Shown here piece by piece: positions 37,136 through 47,488 of a DNA stretch of 64,000 bases. The position numbers and the translations under genes were made by a program. The first letter of the stretch is position 1; every line of letters starts with the position of its first letter. Under the pieces are notes generated by a model. The model was not told the origin of the DNA and searched no databases. It saw only the letters and a program-made list of their open reading frames with translations. Source of the DNA: Planctomycetota bacterium (GTDB taxonomy: Bacteria; Planctomycetota; Planctomycetia; Planctomycetales; Planctomycetaceae); the NCBI GenBank assembly GCA_023417655.1, contig JAEZFD010000006.1, forward strand, positions 1-64,000, read 5' to 3'.

Positions 37136-40100
37136 ATGTCTGTCACGGTCGACGCAGTCCGGGGATTACCGGATCTGGTGGAAGTCCTGCGTGGGATCGA
37201 TTCGTTCCGTTCAGTCGTTGCCGCACTTCAGAAGGGCAGCAGCGGAACAATCGATGGCGCGTGGGGTTCGTCATGCGCACTCGCAATTGCGGCCCTTGCC
37301 CGGGATACGCCCGGCACGCTTCTGGTCGTTTTACCGCGTCTCAGTGACGTGGAAGATGCCGCCGCTGATCTTGCGTCACTGTTGCCGAGCCCGCCAGTTG
37401 TCTTTCCCGCGTGGGAAACACTTCCCCGTGAAGTCTCAGTGAAAGATGCAGTTTTCGGAGCCCGTCTACGGGTGCTCCAGCTGCTGGAAACACCGCAACC
37501 GCCGAAGGTGATCGTCACTGCGTTCCCTGCGCTGCTTCAACCGGTGCCAGATCGCAGTGTCCGCTCTGCTGGAACCCGGCAGTTGAAAGTCGGTGATCAG
37601 GTTGATTCCGACGAGTTGCTTCGCTGGCTGGTGGATCGTGGCTTTGAACGAGTCTCCGCTATCGAAATGCCGGGGGAATTCAGCGTTCACGGCGGAATCA
37701 TCGATATCTATCCGCCTGACGTGATCGATCCGATTCGGCTGGAACTCTTTGGAGATGAAATCGATTCGCTGCGTTATTTCAGCGTCGAAACCCAGCGGAA
37801 GGTCAGTGATCTCAAAGAAGTACAGGTCACGGCCGTCGCCCCCTCGGCCGAAAAGTCGAGTTCCGAGGGAAGCTTCCTGGATTCCCTTCCGGTCGGCAGC
37901 TGGATCGCTCTGACCGAACTGCAGGACATCATCGATGAAGGGAAGAAGTTCCTGCAGCGCCTCGAGAATCCTCGTGGGCTGTTCGGCGTCGACGCGACGA
38001 TGGCCCGCTGCACATCGTTTCCGACCGCCAGTATTTCCTCGCTGAATTCTGGCAGCTTCGACACCACGGCTCACCTGCAGATTGAATCGATCGAGCGTTT
38101 CACCGGGCCGAAGACCGAAGTCATTCAGGAACTCGCCGGAATTCTTCTCAAAGAAGAACAAGTCATTATCGCCTGTCACAATCAAGGAGAACGGGAACGA
38201 CTGACCGAGCTGATTCGGGAAGCTGATCCCGGCCTTGAACAGCGGATGCACCTGTGTCTGGGGACGGTGACTCGCGGATATCGCCTGATCTTCGCGAAAA
38301 TTGTTGTCATCAGTGACAACGAACTCTTCAACCGCGCCAACGTTCGTCAGCCGGTCAAGAAATCCAGCAGTCGTATCGCCAGTCGGGCAATCGACAGCTT
38401 TCTGGAACTCAATGAAGGTGACTATGTCGTCCACCTGACGCACGGCGTCGGACGATTCCAGGGAATCCAGCTCATTGAACGGCAGGGGATTCAGGAAGAA
38501 CACCTCGTCATCGAGTTTCGAGACGGGGTTCGCATCTTCGTCCCCGTCACGTTGATCCATCTGGTTCAGAAGTACGTCGGAGCGACGAAATCCTCCCCGA
38601 AACTGGCGAAAATCGGGGGAACCAGCTGGGCCAAGAGCAAATCAAAAGTCGCGGAAGCAGTTTCGGACATGGCCGCCGACATGCTCAAGCTGCAGGCAAA
38701 ACGGGCCTCACAGGTCGGACTCTCCTGCCCTCCAGACAGCAAATGGCAGCAGGAATTCGAGGCTTCTTTCCCGTTTGTAGAAACGCCTGACCAGCTCTCT
38801 GCGATTCACGACTGCAAGGACGATCTCATTCAGCCACGCCCGATGGACCGCCTGATCTGCGGCGACGTCGGTTTCGGGAAAACAGAGGTCGCCATGCGTG
38901 CCGCCTTCAAGGCGGTTGATGCCGGCCGACAGGTCGCTGTCCTTGTCCCAACGACAGTTCTCGCGGAGCAGCACTTTCGATCCTTCAGCCAACGCATGGC
39001 AGAGTTCCCCATCCAGATTGCGTCGCTCTCCCGGTTCAGCACGAAGTCAGAACAGCGGAAGGTTCTGGAACGTCTCGCGGACGGCGGAATCGACATCATC
39101 ATCGGCACACATCGTCTGGTTTCGCAAGATGTTCATTTCCGCAATCTCGGCCTGCTGATCGTCGATGAAGAACAGCGGTTTGGAGTCGCCACGAAAGACC
39201 TGCTGAAGCAACTGCGATTGAACGTAGATGTGCTGACCCTGAGTGCGACTCCCATTCCACGTACGCTGCACCTGTCGCTGCTCGGAATCCGCGACATCTC
39301 CAACCTGACCACCCCTCCTCGGGAACGTCTGCCGATTGAAACCCGGATTGCCCGTTGGGATGCCGACCTAATCCGGTCGGCGGTCATGCGCGAGTTCAAT
39401 CGCGGCGGTCAGGTCTACTTCGTACACAACCGCGTGCACGACATTCAGGAAGTCGCGGACCGTCTCCAACAGATCATTCCGGAAGCCCGAATTGCCATCG
39501 CTCACGGGCAGATGCACCCGGATGCTCTAGAAGAGAGCATGATCAAGTTCGTTGCCGGTAAAGCAGACATTCTCGTCGCGACGACGATCATCGAGAGCGG
39601 GCTCGACATTCCGACCGCTAACACGATGTTCATCGATCAGGCCGAGATCTATGGTCTGGCCGAGCTGCACCAGCTGCGAGGCCGGGTCGGTCGCGACAAG
39701 CACAGAGCCTATTGCTATCTGCTCGTCGGGGAGAGTCGTTCACTCAGCGGAGTCGCCGCCCGGCGACTGAAAGCAATCGAGGAATTCAGTGAACTCGGAG
39801 CCGGATTCAAGATTTCGATGCGGGATCTCGAAATCCGCGGGGCCGGAAACATTCTAGGGACAGAGCAGAGCGGACACATCTCGACAGTCGGATATGAACT
39901 CTATTGCCAGCTGCTGGAGAACGCCGTCCGTCGTTTAAAGTCGCTCCCGCCGAGGGAAAGCCCGCACGTCAATCTCGACCTGCCTGTCACGGCGTTTCTG
40001 CCGGGAAGTTACATTCCGCCGGGACGTCAAAAAATCGACGTTTACCGCAAACTTTCTTCCGTCTGCACGATGAAAGAACTTGTCGAAGTCGCGGAAGAAC

Positions 40101-40381
40101 TTCGGGACCGGTTTGGTCCCTGGCCGGAAGAAGCAGTCCAGTTCATTTCCCTGAAGGAACTGGAACTGATGGCCTATCAGTGGAGCATTGACGGCATCCG
40201 TCTTGAAGAAGACCGGTTTGCCGTTCTGTCTTATACGAATGATCAGCGAATCCACGATCTCGCCGGCCGCTATGGGAAAAACCTCCGGATTGTTGACCGG
40301 CGAAATGCATACCTACTTCTGCCGGTCAAGGGGATGAACGGGCCAAAACTGGTCGACTTTCTCAAATCCGTGTTGCGTTGA
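37136..40381 (+). CDS. mfd: Transcription-repair coupling factor
   Basis: A 1081-residue SF2 translocase of full length. The N-terminal UvrB-homology part runs to about residue 280. The RNA polymerase-interacting domain lies around 420-480 (LNEGDYVVHLTHGVGRFQGI). The motor has Walker A GDVGFGKTEVAMRAAF (about 577), DEEQRFG, LSATPIPRTLHLSLLGIRDIS, TTIIESGLDIPTANTMF and RGRVGR. A C-terminal TRCF domain follows (about 960-1075). Mfd removes stalled RNA polymerase at DNA lesions and recruits UvrA. All helicase motifs look intact. Confidence 0.97.
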   Translation: MSVTVDAVRGLPDLVEVLRGIDSFRSVVAALQKGSSGTIDGAWGSSCALAIAALARDTPGTLLVVLPRLSDVEDAAADLASLLPSPPVVFPAWETLPREVSVKDAVFGARLRVLQLLETPQPPKVIVTAFPALLQPVPDRSVRSAGTRQLKVGDQVDSDELLRWLVDRGFERVSAIEMPGEFSVHGGIIDIYPPDVIDPIRLELFGDEIDSLRYFSVETQRKVSDLKEVQVTAVAPSAEKSSSEGSFLDSLPVGSWIALTELQDIIDEGKKFLQRLENPRGLFGVDATMARCTSFPTASISSLNSGSFDTTAHLQIESIERFTGPKTEVIQELAGILLKEEQVIIACHNQGERERLTELIREADPGLEQRMHLCLGTVTRGYRLIFAKIVVISDNELFNRANVRQPVKKSSSRIASRAIDSFLELNEGDYVVHLTHGVGRFQGIQLIERQGIQEEHLVIEFRDGVRIFVPVTLIHLVQKYVGATKSSPKLAKIGGTSWAKSKSKVAEAVSDMAADMLKLQAKRASQVGLSCPPDSKWQQEFEASFPFVETPDQLSAIHDCKDDLIQPRPMDRLICGDVGFGKTEVAMRAAFKAVDAGRQVAVLVPTTVLAEQHFRSFSQRMAEFPIQIASLSRFSTKSEQRKVLERLADGGIDIIIGTHRLVSQDVHFRNLGLLIVDEEQRFGVATKDLLKQLRLNVDVLTLSATPIPRTLHLSLLGIRDISNLTTPPRERLPIETRIARWDADLIRSAVMREFNRGGQVYFVHNRVHDIQEVADRLQQIIPEARIAIAHGQMHPDALEESMIKFVAGKADILVATTIIESGLDIPTANTMFIDQAEIYGLAELHQLRGRVGRDKHRAYCYLLVGESRSLSGVAARRLKAIEEFSELGAGFKISMRDLEIRGAGNILGTEQSGHISTVGYELYCQLLENAVRRLKSLPPRESPHVNLDLPVTAFLPGSYIPPGRQKIDVYRKLSSVCTMKELVEVAEELRDRFGPWPEEAVQFISLKELELMAYQWSIDGIRLEEDRFAVLSYTNDQRIHDLAGRYGKNLRIVDRRNAYLLLPVKGMNGPKLVDFLKSVLR

Positions 40382-40541
40382 TCTCGCTTCTAGGGGTAAG
40401 AAGCCGTGCCGGTCCTTCGGGATCGACAGCGTGCGGATCGTTCCGCGCCGGAACACTACGGCAAAAACAGGCCTAACCTGTTGAGCCAACAAATCTTCCG
40501 CAAAACACAAGTCCGGTCTGGTCACTCACCCCTCCCAGACG

Positions 40542-41756
40542 ATGCCCCAGTTCCCGCGATCATTGGTCATTGCCATCCTGCTCGCGGGCGGCTGCGCTGG
40601 TAAAAATTACAACGTCGCCAATCCGGTGCTGGGTCCCCCACCTCCTCGGGTGGCCAAAGCAGTCGAGCAGGCCAGGCAGACAGCGCTGGCCCAGGCCGAA
40701 ACTCCGGCTGCCAAGTCTGACATTCAACAGGTCTCCGCAACCTATGACGCCGAGTCTCCATTAGCAGAGACCGCCGTCATCGCACGGGTCAATGGTCGCC
40801 CGCTACTCGCCGGAGACATCCTTGAGCAGTACGGCGCCCAGATGGCGAAGTACGAAGGCGAACTGACGAAAGCAGTCGCCGCCGGGGCGTTGAGTGAAGA
40901 AGACAAAGGGAAATACATGCGGAAGGCCCAGGAGATGGTCATCCGTCGTGACCTGGACCGCATGATCGAACAGATGCTCATGGCTCAGGCCGTTCGAAGC
41001 AAGCTGAAGAAAGAACAGCTGGAAGCCGTCAACAAGCAGGTCGACAGCTACTTCGAAAAAGACGTCATTGCTTCTCTGAAAACGAAGTTCAAGATCGACA
41101 GCACCGCCGAACTCGAGGTGATGCTGCAGGATCAGGGAACCTCACTCGAAACGATGCGGCGGATGTATGCCGACCAGCAGATGGCTTCGCAGTACGTCCG
41201 CACCAAGATCGGCGATGAGCCCAAACCAACTCGTGCTGAACTGCTCGCTGTCTACAACAAGCAGATCGAGAAGTACGCCCGACCGATGCAGGTGAAGTGG
41301 CAACAGCTGCAGATCTCAATGACTCCGCAGCGCAATCGGGCCGCGACCGAGAAACTGATTGAAGAAGTGCTGGCCCAGATCGATGCCGGCATGACCTTTG
41401 ACGCGGCTGTGAAGAAATACTCCGACGGTGCTCATAAAGAGAACGGCGGACACTGGGACTGGACCCAGCCAAACAGCGTGGCGAATCCTGACATCCGCAA
41501 GGCACTGGAAGGCCTCAAAGCCGGTCAGCACAGCAAGGTGATTTCGACACCGACTGCCCTGCAGATCGTCAGAGTCACTGAACGTCGTGAAGCGGGGACT
41601 CAACCGCTGGACGAGGTCCAGGAAGACATCCGGATGCAGATCATTGAAGAATGGCGAGAAGAACGCGTTAAGGCTGTCATGGACGAAGTAAAAGCCAGCG
41701 CAGTCATCGAGACCATCTTCGACAAAGACACGTCAGAATCCTCCGAAGACAACTGA
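40542..41756 (+). CDS. Parvulin-type peptidyl-prolyl isomerase lipoprotein (SurA/PpiC-like)
   Basis: A 404-residue lipoprotein: the lipobox LAGGCAG puts the acylated Cys at residue 18. A SurA-like N-terminal chaperone region (about 75-245, ARVNGRPLLAGDILEQY onward, long helices) precedes one parvulin domain (about 250-355, MQVKWQQLQISMTPQ to SKVISTPTALQIVRVTERR). The tail is helical and acidic. It assists folding of outer-envelope or secreted proteins. It lies upstream of the giant secretin gene (334 bp apart), a plausible client, but that link is positional only. Confidence 0.88.
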   Translation: MPQFPRSLVIAILLAGGCAGKNYNVANPVLGPPPPRVAKAVEQARQTALAQAETPAAKSDIQQVSATYDAESPLAETAVIARVNGRPLLAGDILEQYGAQMAKYEGELTKAVAAGALSEEDKGKYMRKAQEMVIRRDLDRMIEQMLMAQAVRSKLKKEQLEAVNKQVDSYFEKDVIASLKTKFKIDSTAELEVMLQDQGTSLETMRRMYADQQMASQYVRTKIGDEPKPTRAELLAVYNKQIEKYARPMQVKWQQLQISMTPQRNRAATEKLIEEVLAQIDAGMTFDAAVKKYSDGAHKENGGHWDWTQPNSVANPDIRKALEGLKAGQHSKVISTPTALQIVRVTERREAGTQPLDEVQEDIRMQIIEEWREERVKAVMDEVKASAVIETIFDKDTSESSEDN

Positions 41757-42090
41757 GACATCCGCCGCTTTCGGCAACACTCGCCGGACGCAGCGGGCAA
41801 TTCAGGACAGAGCAGGAAAATCCAAAGTCATATCTTGACCCTGTTCGAAATTCTGAATTATTCCCCTTAATGGAAACGTTCGTTTCCGCACCCTCCCCCC
41901 TTCAATTTCTTTCCGTTCCTTTCCCCGGCGCAGTCTGAAGCAGTCCGTGAACACTTTCCACGACGGAACTTGTTCGGTCGGGTCTGGCTCAGATGCACTT
42001 CCCCTTCATTTCTTAGCGGCAAACCGAGTCATGGCGCGATATCGAACGAGACTGGATCAGCCTGGTCAGGGCATCAAGGAAGGACCCAAT
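41757..42090. other. Intergenic region upstream of the secretin gene
   Basis: About 330 bp. The secretin frame stays open back to 41947, but the ATG at 42091 with AAGGAAGG and a signal peptide is the better start, so this stretch is likely leader and promoter. No clear promoter identified. Confidence 0.4.
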
Positions 42091-45000
42091 ATGTTCCGAA
42101 CCTGTGAATTGCTGATGTATGGAGGTCTGTTGAGCACGGGCTTGTGGCTCAGCTCACAATCCTTCGCTCAGGACAGTTTTCCCAAAGCGAGCGATCCATT
42201 CTCCGGCGCTTCACGACAGGGGATTCAGACCGTGGCGGAAGCCGAGGCTTCCACGACTCCAGAGGACGTGAACCGACGCCGGGTGCATGACCACCTGCGA
42301 CAGGCTCGCATCAAACTCGAACAGGGCCAGCGTGACGAGGCTCTGCGATTGACCGCTCGTGCCGCTTCGATGGCACAGCAGTGGAAACTGAAGTTCGCTC
42401 CTCACGAACTCAGCCCTCAGAAGCTGATTTCTGAAATTCAGGCGACCGAGCCACTGCCGATTGCCGGACAGGCTCCAGCAGGAATGCCAGCTGCCGCTCC
42501 CGGCGGAGTGACTCCTGTTGCAGGGAAGTCTGTTGACCGCGAGCAGGTTCAGGCCGCTCTCGCCGAAGCTCGTCAGCAGATCATTGATGGCAACTTTGAA
42601 TCCGCTCGCCGCACCATCGAACTCGTTCGAACTGTGGAAGTGGAATACAGCGCTTATGACCTGCGACCGGAACAGCTGCTCGCGGAAATCGCCCGTCGCC
42701 AGCCAGCCCGCCCGGAAGGTCCATCCGAAGCGTTGCAGGCTTTGACTTCGGCCAGCGAATCGACGATGCCACAGGTTCGTCCGCAGGCAGGCGTCCCGGC
42801 TGCCGAACAGAAGTCACCGAAAGCTGAAGCGATCGAGCTGATGGCTGCCGCCAAGCAGTCCATGAGCAAAGGACACTTCAGCGAAGCCCGCGAACTTGCT
42901 CTCGAAGCACAGCGCAAGGACGTCGCCTGGGGACTGCTGGACGAAACACCAGAACACCTCCTGGCAGAGCTGGAACGTCAGACCAAGAAACAGGTGATTG
43001 CAGCAGCACCCGCTGCTGGAACCGCTACTCAGGATGCTCAGCAGACCCGAGCTGCCGCACTGGATCTGTTGAAGCAGGCCCGTGCCGCTCTGGAAAACGG
43101 TCAGCCAGATCTTGCCCAGCAGAAAGCAGCCGACGCACAGAACCTCAATGCGTCTTACGCTCTGTTCGACGATCGCCCTGACCTGATCATGCAGGAAATC
43201 CGCATGGTTCAGGCCAAGAACGCGATGCAGCCCGGTGCCGCTCCTGCAGCCGCAGCAGCTCCAACCAGTCTCGCATCACAGGATCAGAAGAAGCAGCAGG
43301 CCACTGCGTTCCTGAGCCAGGCTCGCGAAGCCATGCGGAAGGGTGACACTGAGACCGCTCAGAGACTGATTGATCAGGCAGAGACGATCGACGTCGCCTT
43401 CGGCCTGTTCGAAGATCAGCCAGCTGTCGCTCGGGAAGACCTGAACCGTCTGATCGCAGCCAAGTCGACCCGTCCACTCCCTCCAGCGATGGAGCGAGCT
43501 GTCGGACAGGAAAGTCTGGCACAGAATCGCGAAATGCCTTCACAGGATTTTGCGGCCCGCGAAGCTCAAACCCGTGAAACACAGTCTCGCGAAGGCCTGA
43601 AGGCTCAGTCGACAAAACTGCTGCTGTCCGCCCGCGAAGATTTGAAGGCCGGTCGCATTGATCAGGCTCGCGAGAAGGCCACTCGGGCCGCGACCTTCGA
43701 CGTGACCTATGACCTGTTCGAAGACAGCCCGGAACGGCTGCTCAGCGAAGTCGAAGCCATCTCGGCACGCCCGACGATTGCCGCAGGGATGCCACAGCAG
43801 GCACCTGCCGCTCCAGCGGGTCGCGATTCACAGGATGGTCTGAAGCAGGAAGCCCGCGCATTGATTGCCGCTGCTCGTGCTGACCTGCAGGCCGGCCGAG
43901 TTGAAGATGCCCGACAAAAGGCCGCTCAGGCCGCGACCTTCGACGTTGCCTATGACCTGTTCGAAGACAGCCCGGAACGTATCCTCGCTGATGCGACCCG
44001 TCCTTCACGAACTGTTGCCGCTGCTCCAGCCTCCCGAGGCATGGAACAGAATGTTGAACATGCCCAGTCGCTGTTCGACTCAGCTCCTGCAGTCGATCCC
44101 GGTGCACGTGGCCTCGATCTGACAAACCCAGGCAAGCCAGCTGCGACAGCTCTTGCCGCTCGTGACTCGATGGTCGTCCCGTCCTCAGGTATGTCCGCTC
44201 AGGAGATGTTTGACCAGGGTGTCAGCCACCTCCGTAACGGCGACCGTGAAGGAGCCTATGAGTTCTTCCTGCAGGCTTATCACTCCGGTGAAAAGCTCGA
44301 CAACTACCGTCAGCAACAGCTGCAGGACAAACTGCGTGAACTCAGCCCTCGTCGTAAGAACATCGAACGGGTCAGCAACGAAGTGGCCTCGACCGAACGG
44401 CTCGATGCGGTTGCCGACATGCGATCACAGCAGTTCGACAAAGTCCGGACCGAGTGTCTGAACGCAATCTTCCGCGCTGAAAAGCTCCGGGACAAGCAGC
44501 CAGAACAAGCCGTCCAGCTGTTGAACAAGACTCTGGAAAGCATTGACTCTGCCGACCTGAGCCCTGAACAGGCCGCCTCGCTCAGCACGTGGGTGAAAAG
44601 CTCACGCAGCTCCATCGAGACCTATCTGGCTCAACAGGCCCCGGTCATCGAACTGGAACGTCGCAATTCAGAAACCAAGGACCTGATCGAACGCGAGATC
44701 CAGACCCGCGTCCGTGTCGAACAGGAACTCGCTGACCTCGTCCAGAAGTTCAACGAACTGTACAGCCAGAAGCGGTACGCTGAAGCCAACGCCGTGGCCA
44801 AACAGGCTGCAGCTCTGAACTCCGAGAATCCAACCGTTGTGACGATGACCCTGAAGTCAGAGTTCGCAATGGCTAATGACCGGAATGCCAAGCTGCGTGC
44901 AGGCAAAGCTGAAAGCTTCTATGAGCAGCTGCAGGCCGTTGAAGAGTCCGCGATCAATCCGGTCGCCCGCGACGACATGCCTCTCGCTTATGCCGAGAAC

Positions 45001-46974
45001 TGGGAAGAGATCAAGAAGAAACGCCAGAAGCTGCCGGCTGATGCTCGTGAGCACACCGAAGCTGAAATGCGAGTTCGTCGCAGTCTGTCTCAGCCTGTCT
45101 CACTGCACTTCAACAACGCACCGCTCTCGGAAGTTCTGAAGTACATCGCAGACACCCAGGGAATCAACGTTTCCGTTGATGAACCAGGTCTGACTGAAGA
45201 AGCCGTTACCACCAGCACTCCGATCAGCATCAATGTCGACGGGATTCAGCTAAAGAGTGCTTTGAACCTGATTCTCGACCCACTGAATCTGGGTTACACG
45301 ATCCAGAACGAAGTGCTGAACATCACCAGCCGGATGCGTCGGAATGGTGACCTCGAAGCACGAGTTTATCAGGTGGCCGACCTCGTCGTCCCAGTCAGCA
45401 TGAACCCCCCGGTCTCTCGCCTGTCTCCAGGCAGTGGATACGCCGGCGATAACCCAAACATCCAGATTCCGAAAGGACTGCACGGCGTCTCGGCCACTCC
45501 AAACGGCCAGAACGGATTCGCACAGGTTGGTGCTTCTCCACACGGCGGAATCACCTCCTCGCTCGACAGCATGACGGGAGCTGCACTGCCTCAGCTGCAG
45601 GGACCGGGAGCCTCGAACCTGGGCTTCAAAGCTTTGACCGATCTGATCACCACAACTGTCGCACCACAGAGCTGGCACGAACTGGGTGGAACCGGGTCCG
45701 TCAATCAGCACGACAGCACAATGAGCCTTGTCATCCGACAGACTCAGGCAGTGCACCAGGAAGTGGCTGACCTCCTCGACCAGCTGCGTCGTCTGCAGGA
45801 CCTGCAGGTGACCATTGAAGTCCGCTTCATCACCGTGAGCGACCAGTTCTTCGAGCAGATCGGGATCGACTTCGACTTCAACATCAACGACACCATTGGC
45901 AACTCTGGCGTCAACAACGACTTCTCACCAATGCGGCCATTCGGCAGCACCGACCCAATCTTCGGTGGAACCGGCGGCAGCAGCGGCGGAGGAGCAGGGA
46001 CCGGTGGCGGAAGCTCCGGCAGCTCAGGTTCAGCAACAGCCCTCGCACCATTCGGACAGGGTCCAACACTGAACATGCAGGATCACGACAACTGGCCATC
46101 ACGGACTGTCGTCGGTCTGCTGAACAACACCCAGACATTCAGCCCGACTCTCGACGTTCCATTCCGTCAGGGATCATTTGACCTCGCTGCTCCGACCTTC
46201 GGCGGATTCGATCCGAACGCAGGGATCTCATTCGGAATGGCAATCCTGAGCGACATTGAAGCCTTCATGTTCGTGCGGGCAGCCCAGGGTGACCGTCGGT
46301 CCAACGTGATGTTCGCTCCGAAGATCACGCTGTTCAACGGCCAGATGGGAAGCGTCACCAGCATGACGATGCGACCATTCGTGATGTCACTGACACCCGT
46401 GGCCAGTGCCTTCAACATCGGATACCAGCCAGAAATTGCAGTCATCGGTGACGGAACCTCGCTTTCTGTCCAGGCAGTCGTCTCCGCAGACCGACGCTAT
46501 GTCCGACTGAGCGTCCTCCCCTTGTTCCAGAACGTGACTGACGTCTTCACCTTCTCTTACCTGTCCGCAGGTGGTGGAGCAGGCGGCGGAACCGGTGGTG
46601 GAATTGGCGGCGGCATCGGTGGCGGTGGAACCGGCGGCGGTATCGGTGGCGGTGGAACTGGCGGCGGTGGAGGAAACAACAATAACAACAGTGCCGCAGG
46701 AACTGTGACCGTTCAGCAGCCTGTTGTGACCATGGTCAGTGTTTCCACAGTCGTCAGCGTGCCCGATGGTGGGACCGTCCTCCTGGGTGGCGTGAAGTCA
46801 CTCCGCGAAGGCCGGAACATGGCCGGGGTCCCCATCCTGAACAAAATCCCGTACATCAGCCGTCTGTTCAAGAACACCGGTGTCGGACGGGAAACAACCA
46901 GCCTGATGATGATGGTCACTCCGCGAATCATCATTCAGGAAGAACAGGAACAGATGCTCGGGATTCCGAACTAA
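42091..46974 (+). CDS. Giant repeat-bearing secretin (type II/III secretion or type IV pilus-like outer-envelope pore)
   Basis: About 1627 residues, two to three times the usual secretin length. The signal peptide ends near residue 26 (SQSFAQDS). Seven degenerate repeats of about 55 residues (near 61, 149, 245, 320, 399, 504 and 584; helix-turn-helix, ending in the type YDLFEDSPERLLSEV) are joined by Ala/Pro/Gln-rich linkers. A TPR-like helical region follows (about 700-990). Next comes an STN-type domain (PVSLHFNNAPLSEVLKYIADTQGINVSV, near 1001). The secretin core spans about 1220-1620, starting QVTIEVRFITVSDQFFEQIGIDF and ending VPDGGTVLLGGVKSLREGRNMAGVPILNKIPYISRLFKNT, the secretin signature. 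Two Gly-rich insertions lie near 1292 and 1494. It probably forms an envelope pore; partner unknown. A strong terminator follows. Confidence 0.88.
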   Translation: MFRTCELLMYGGLLSTGLWLSSQSFAQDSFPKASDPFSGASRQGIQTVAEAEASTTPEDVNRRRVHDHLRQARIKLEQGQRDEALRLTARAASMAQQWKLKFAPHELSPQKLISEIQATEPLPIAGQAPAGMPAAAPGGVTPVAGKSVDREQVQAALAEARQQIIDGNFESARRTIELVRTVEVEYSAYDLRPEQLLAEIARRQPARPEGPSEALQALTSASESTMPQVRPQAGVPAAEQKSPKAEAIELMAAAKQSMSKGHFSEARELALEAQRKDVAWGLLDETPEHLLAELERQTKKQVIAAAPAAGTATQDAQQTRAAALDLLKQARAALENGQPDLAQQKAADAQNLNASYALFDDRPDLIMQEIRMVQAKNAMQPGAAPAAAAAPTSLASQDQKKQQATAFLSQAREAMRKGDTETAQRLIDQAETIDVAFGLFEDQPAVAREDLNRLIAAKSTRPLPPAMERAVGQESLAQNREMPSQDFAAREAQTRETQSREGLKAQSTKLLLSAREDLKAGRIDQAREKATRAATFDVTYDLFEDSPERLLSEVEAISARPTIAAGMPQQAPAAPAGRDSQDGLKQEARALIAAARADLQAGRVEDARQKAAQAATFDVAYDLFEDSPERILADATRPSRTVAAAPASRGMEQNVEHAQSLFDSAPAVDPGARGLDLTNPGKPAATALAARDSMVVPSSGMSAQEMFDQGVSHLRNGDREGAYEFFLQAYHSGEKLDNYRQQQLQDKLRELSPRRKNIERVSNEVASTERLDAVADMRSQQFDKVRTECLNAIFRAEKLRDKQPEQAVQLLNKTLESIDSADLSPEQAASLSTWVKSSRSSIETYLAQQAPVIELERRNSETKDLIEREIQTRVRVEQELADLVQKFNELYSQKRYAEANAVAKQAAALNSENPTVVTMTLKSEFAMANDRNAKLRAGKAESFYEQLQAVEESAINPVARDDMPLAYAENWEEIKKKRQKLPADAREHTEAEMRVRRSLSQPVSLHFNNAPLSEVLKYIADTQGINVSVDEPGLTEEAVTTSTPISINVDGIQLKSALNLILDPLNLGYTIQNEVLNITSRMRRNGDLEARVYQVADLVVPVSMNPPVSRLSPGSGYAGDNPNIQIPKGLHGVSATPNGQNGFAQVGASPHGGITSSLDSMTGAALPQLQGPGASNLGFKALTDLITTTVAPQSWHELGGTGSVNQHDSTMSLVIRQTQAVHQEVADLLDQLRRLQDLQVTIEVRFITVSDQFFEQIGIDFDFNINDTIGNSGVNNDFSPMRPFGSTDPIFGGTGGSSGGGAGTGGGSSGSSGSATALAPFGQGPTLNMQDHDNWPSRTVVGLLNNTQTFSPTLDVPFRQGSFDLAAPTFGGFDPNAGISFGMAILSDIEAFMFVRAAQGDRRSNVMFAPKITLFNGQMGSVTSMTMRPFVMSLTPVASAFNIGYQPEIAVIGDGTSLSVQAVVSADRRYVRLSVLPLFQNVTDVFTFSYLSAGGGAGGGTGGGIGGGIGGGGTGGGIGGGGTGGGGGNNNNNSAAGTVTVQQPVVTMVSVSTVVSVPDGGTVLLGGVKSLREGRNMAGVPILNKIPYISRLFKNTGVGRETTSLMMMVTPRIIIQEEQEQMLGIPN

Positions 46975-47488
46975 TCTCCTGAAAGTAATCAGTGGTTGCC
47001 TGTCTGGGCGACACATCTCAGGTTGAAGGCCTCGCTGCTGGGTCCAGCAGAGCGGCCTTTCCTTTTTTGTGGGCCTGCACAGAGCATTCGTCTCGCTCCA
47101 CGGCGGGGAGTGCTTTGTCCCGACTTTCGTTCCAGAGAAGCTTGCTCTCCCGCGTGCCCGCTCAGCGACGCTTTCGACAGTAATAACAATGGACCCAGCG
47201 TGGTGGAGACGGACAGGTTGCAAAGCAAAATGGTCTGGAAAGCGACACGGCGGACCTGACAGAAATACATTTGAAAGTCGGCCAAGAAAAACTGCCACTT
47301 TGACATCATTTATGCCGTCTTCTCGCTGGCATCAACATGCCAAACTGACACCTCCCATTTAAAGAGACCTCTTTCGGAAATCCGCAAGCTAAAGGGAAAT
47401 AACAAGATAAAAAAAGGACGTCGCTCGTCACACTGCGGCACAACCATTGCACGATTCCCTTCCACTCGCTCAGAAGGGAGATCAACCG
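46975..47488. other. Intergenic region between secretin and clpB
   Basis: About 510 bp: a terminator near its start, then no credible gene. Upstream of clpB I looked for a CIRCE element and a sigma-32-type promoter and found neither convincingly. Confidence 0.4.
47025..47069 (+). terminator. Terminator of the secretin gene
   Basis: A near-perfect stem, GAAGGCCTCGCTGCTGG pairing with CCAGCAGAGCGGCCTTTC around a 2-nt GT apex with small internal mismatches, followed by CTTTTTTG. Confidence 0.85.

Noticed and set aside
37466..38560. 364-codon open frame on minus inside mfd
   Set aside because: It lies wholly inside a well-conserved gene; similar long antisense frames occur in ald and the transglutaminase genes and reflect codon bias.
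47331..47345. TGGCATCAACATGCC as a second sigma-54 promoter upstream of clpB
   Set aside because: The GG and GC elements are 11 rather than 12 positions apart, and the -12 part is poor.
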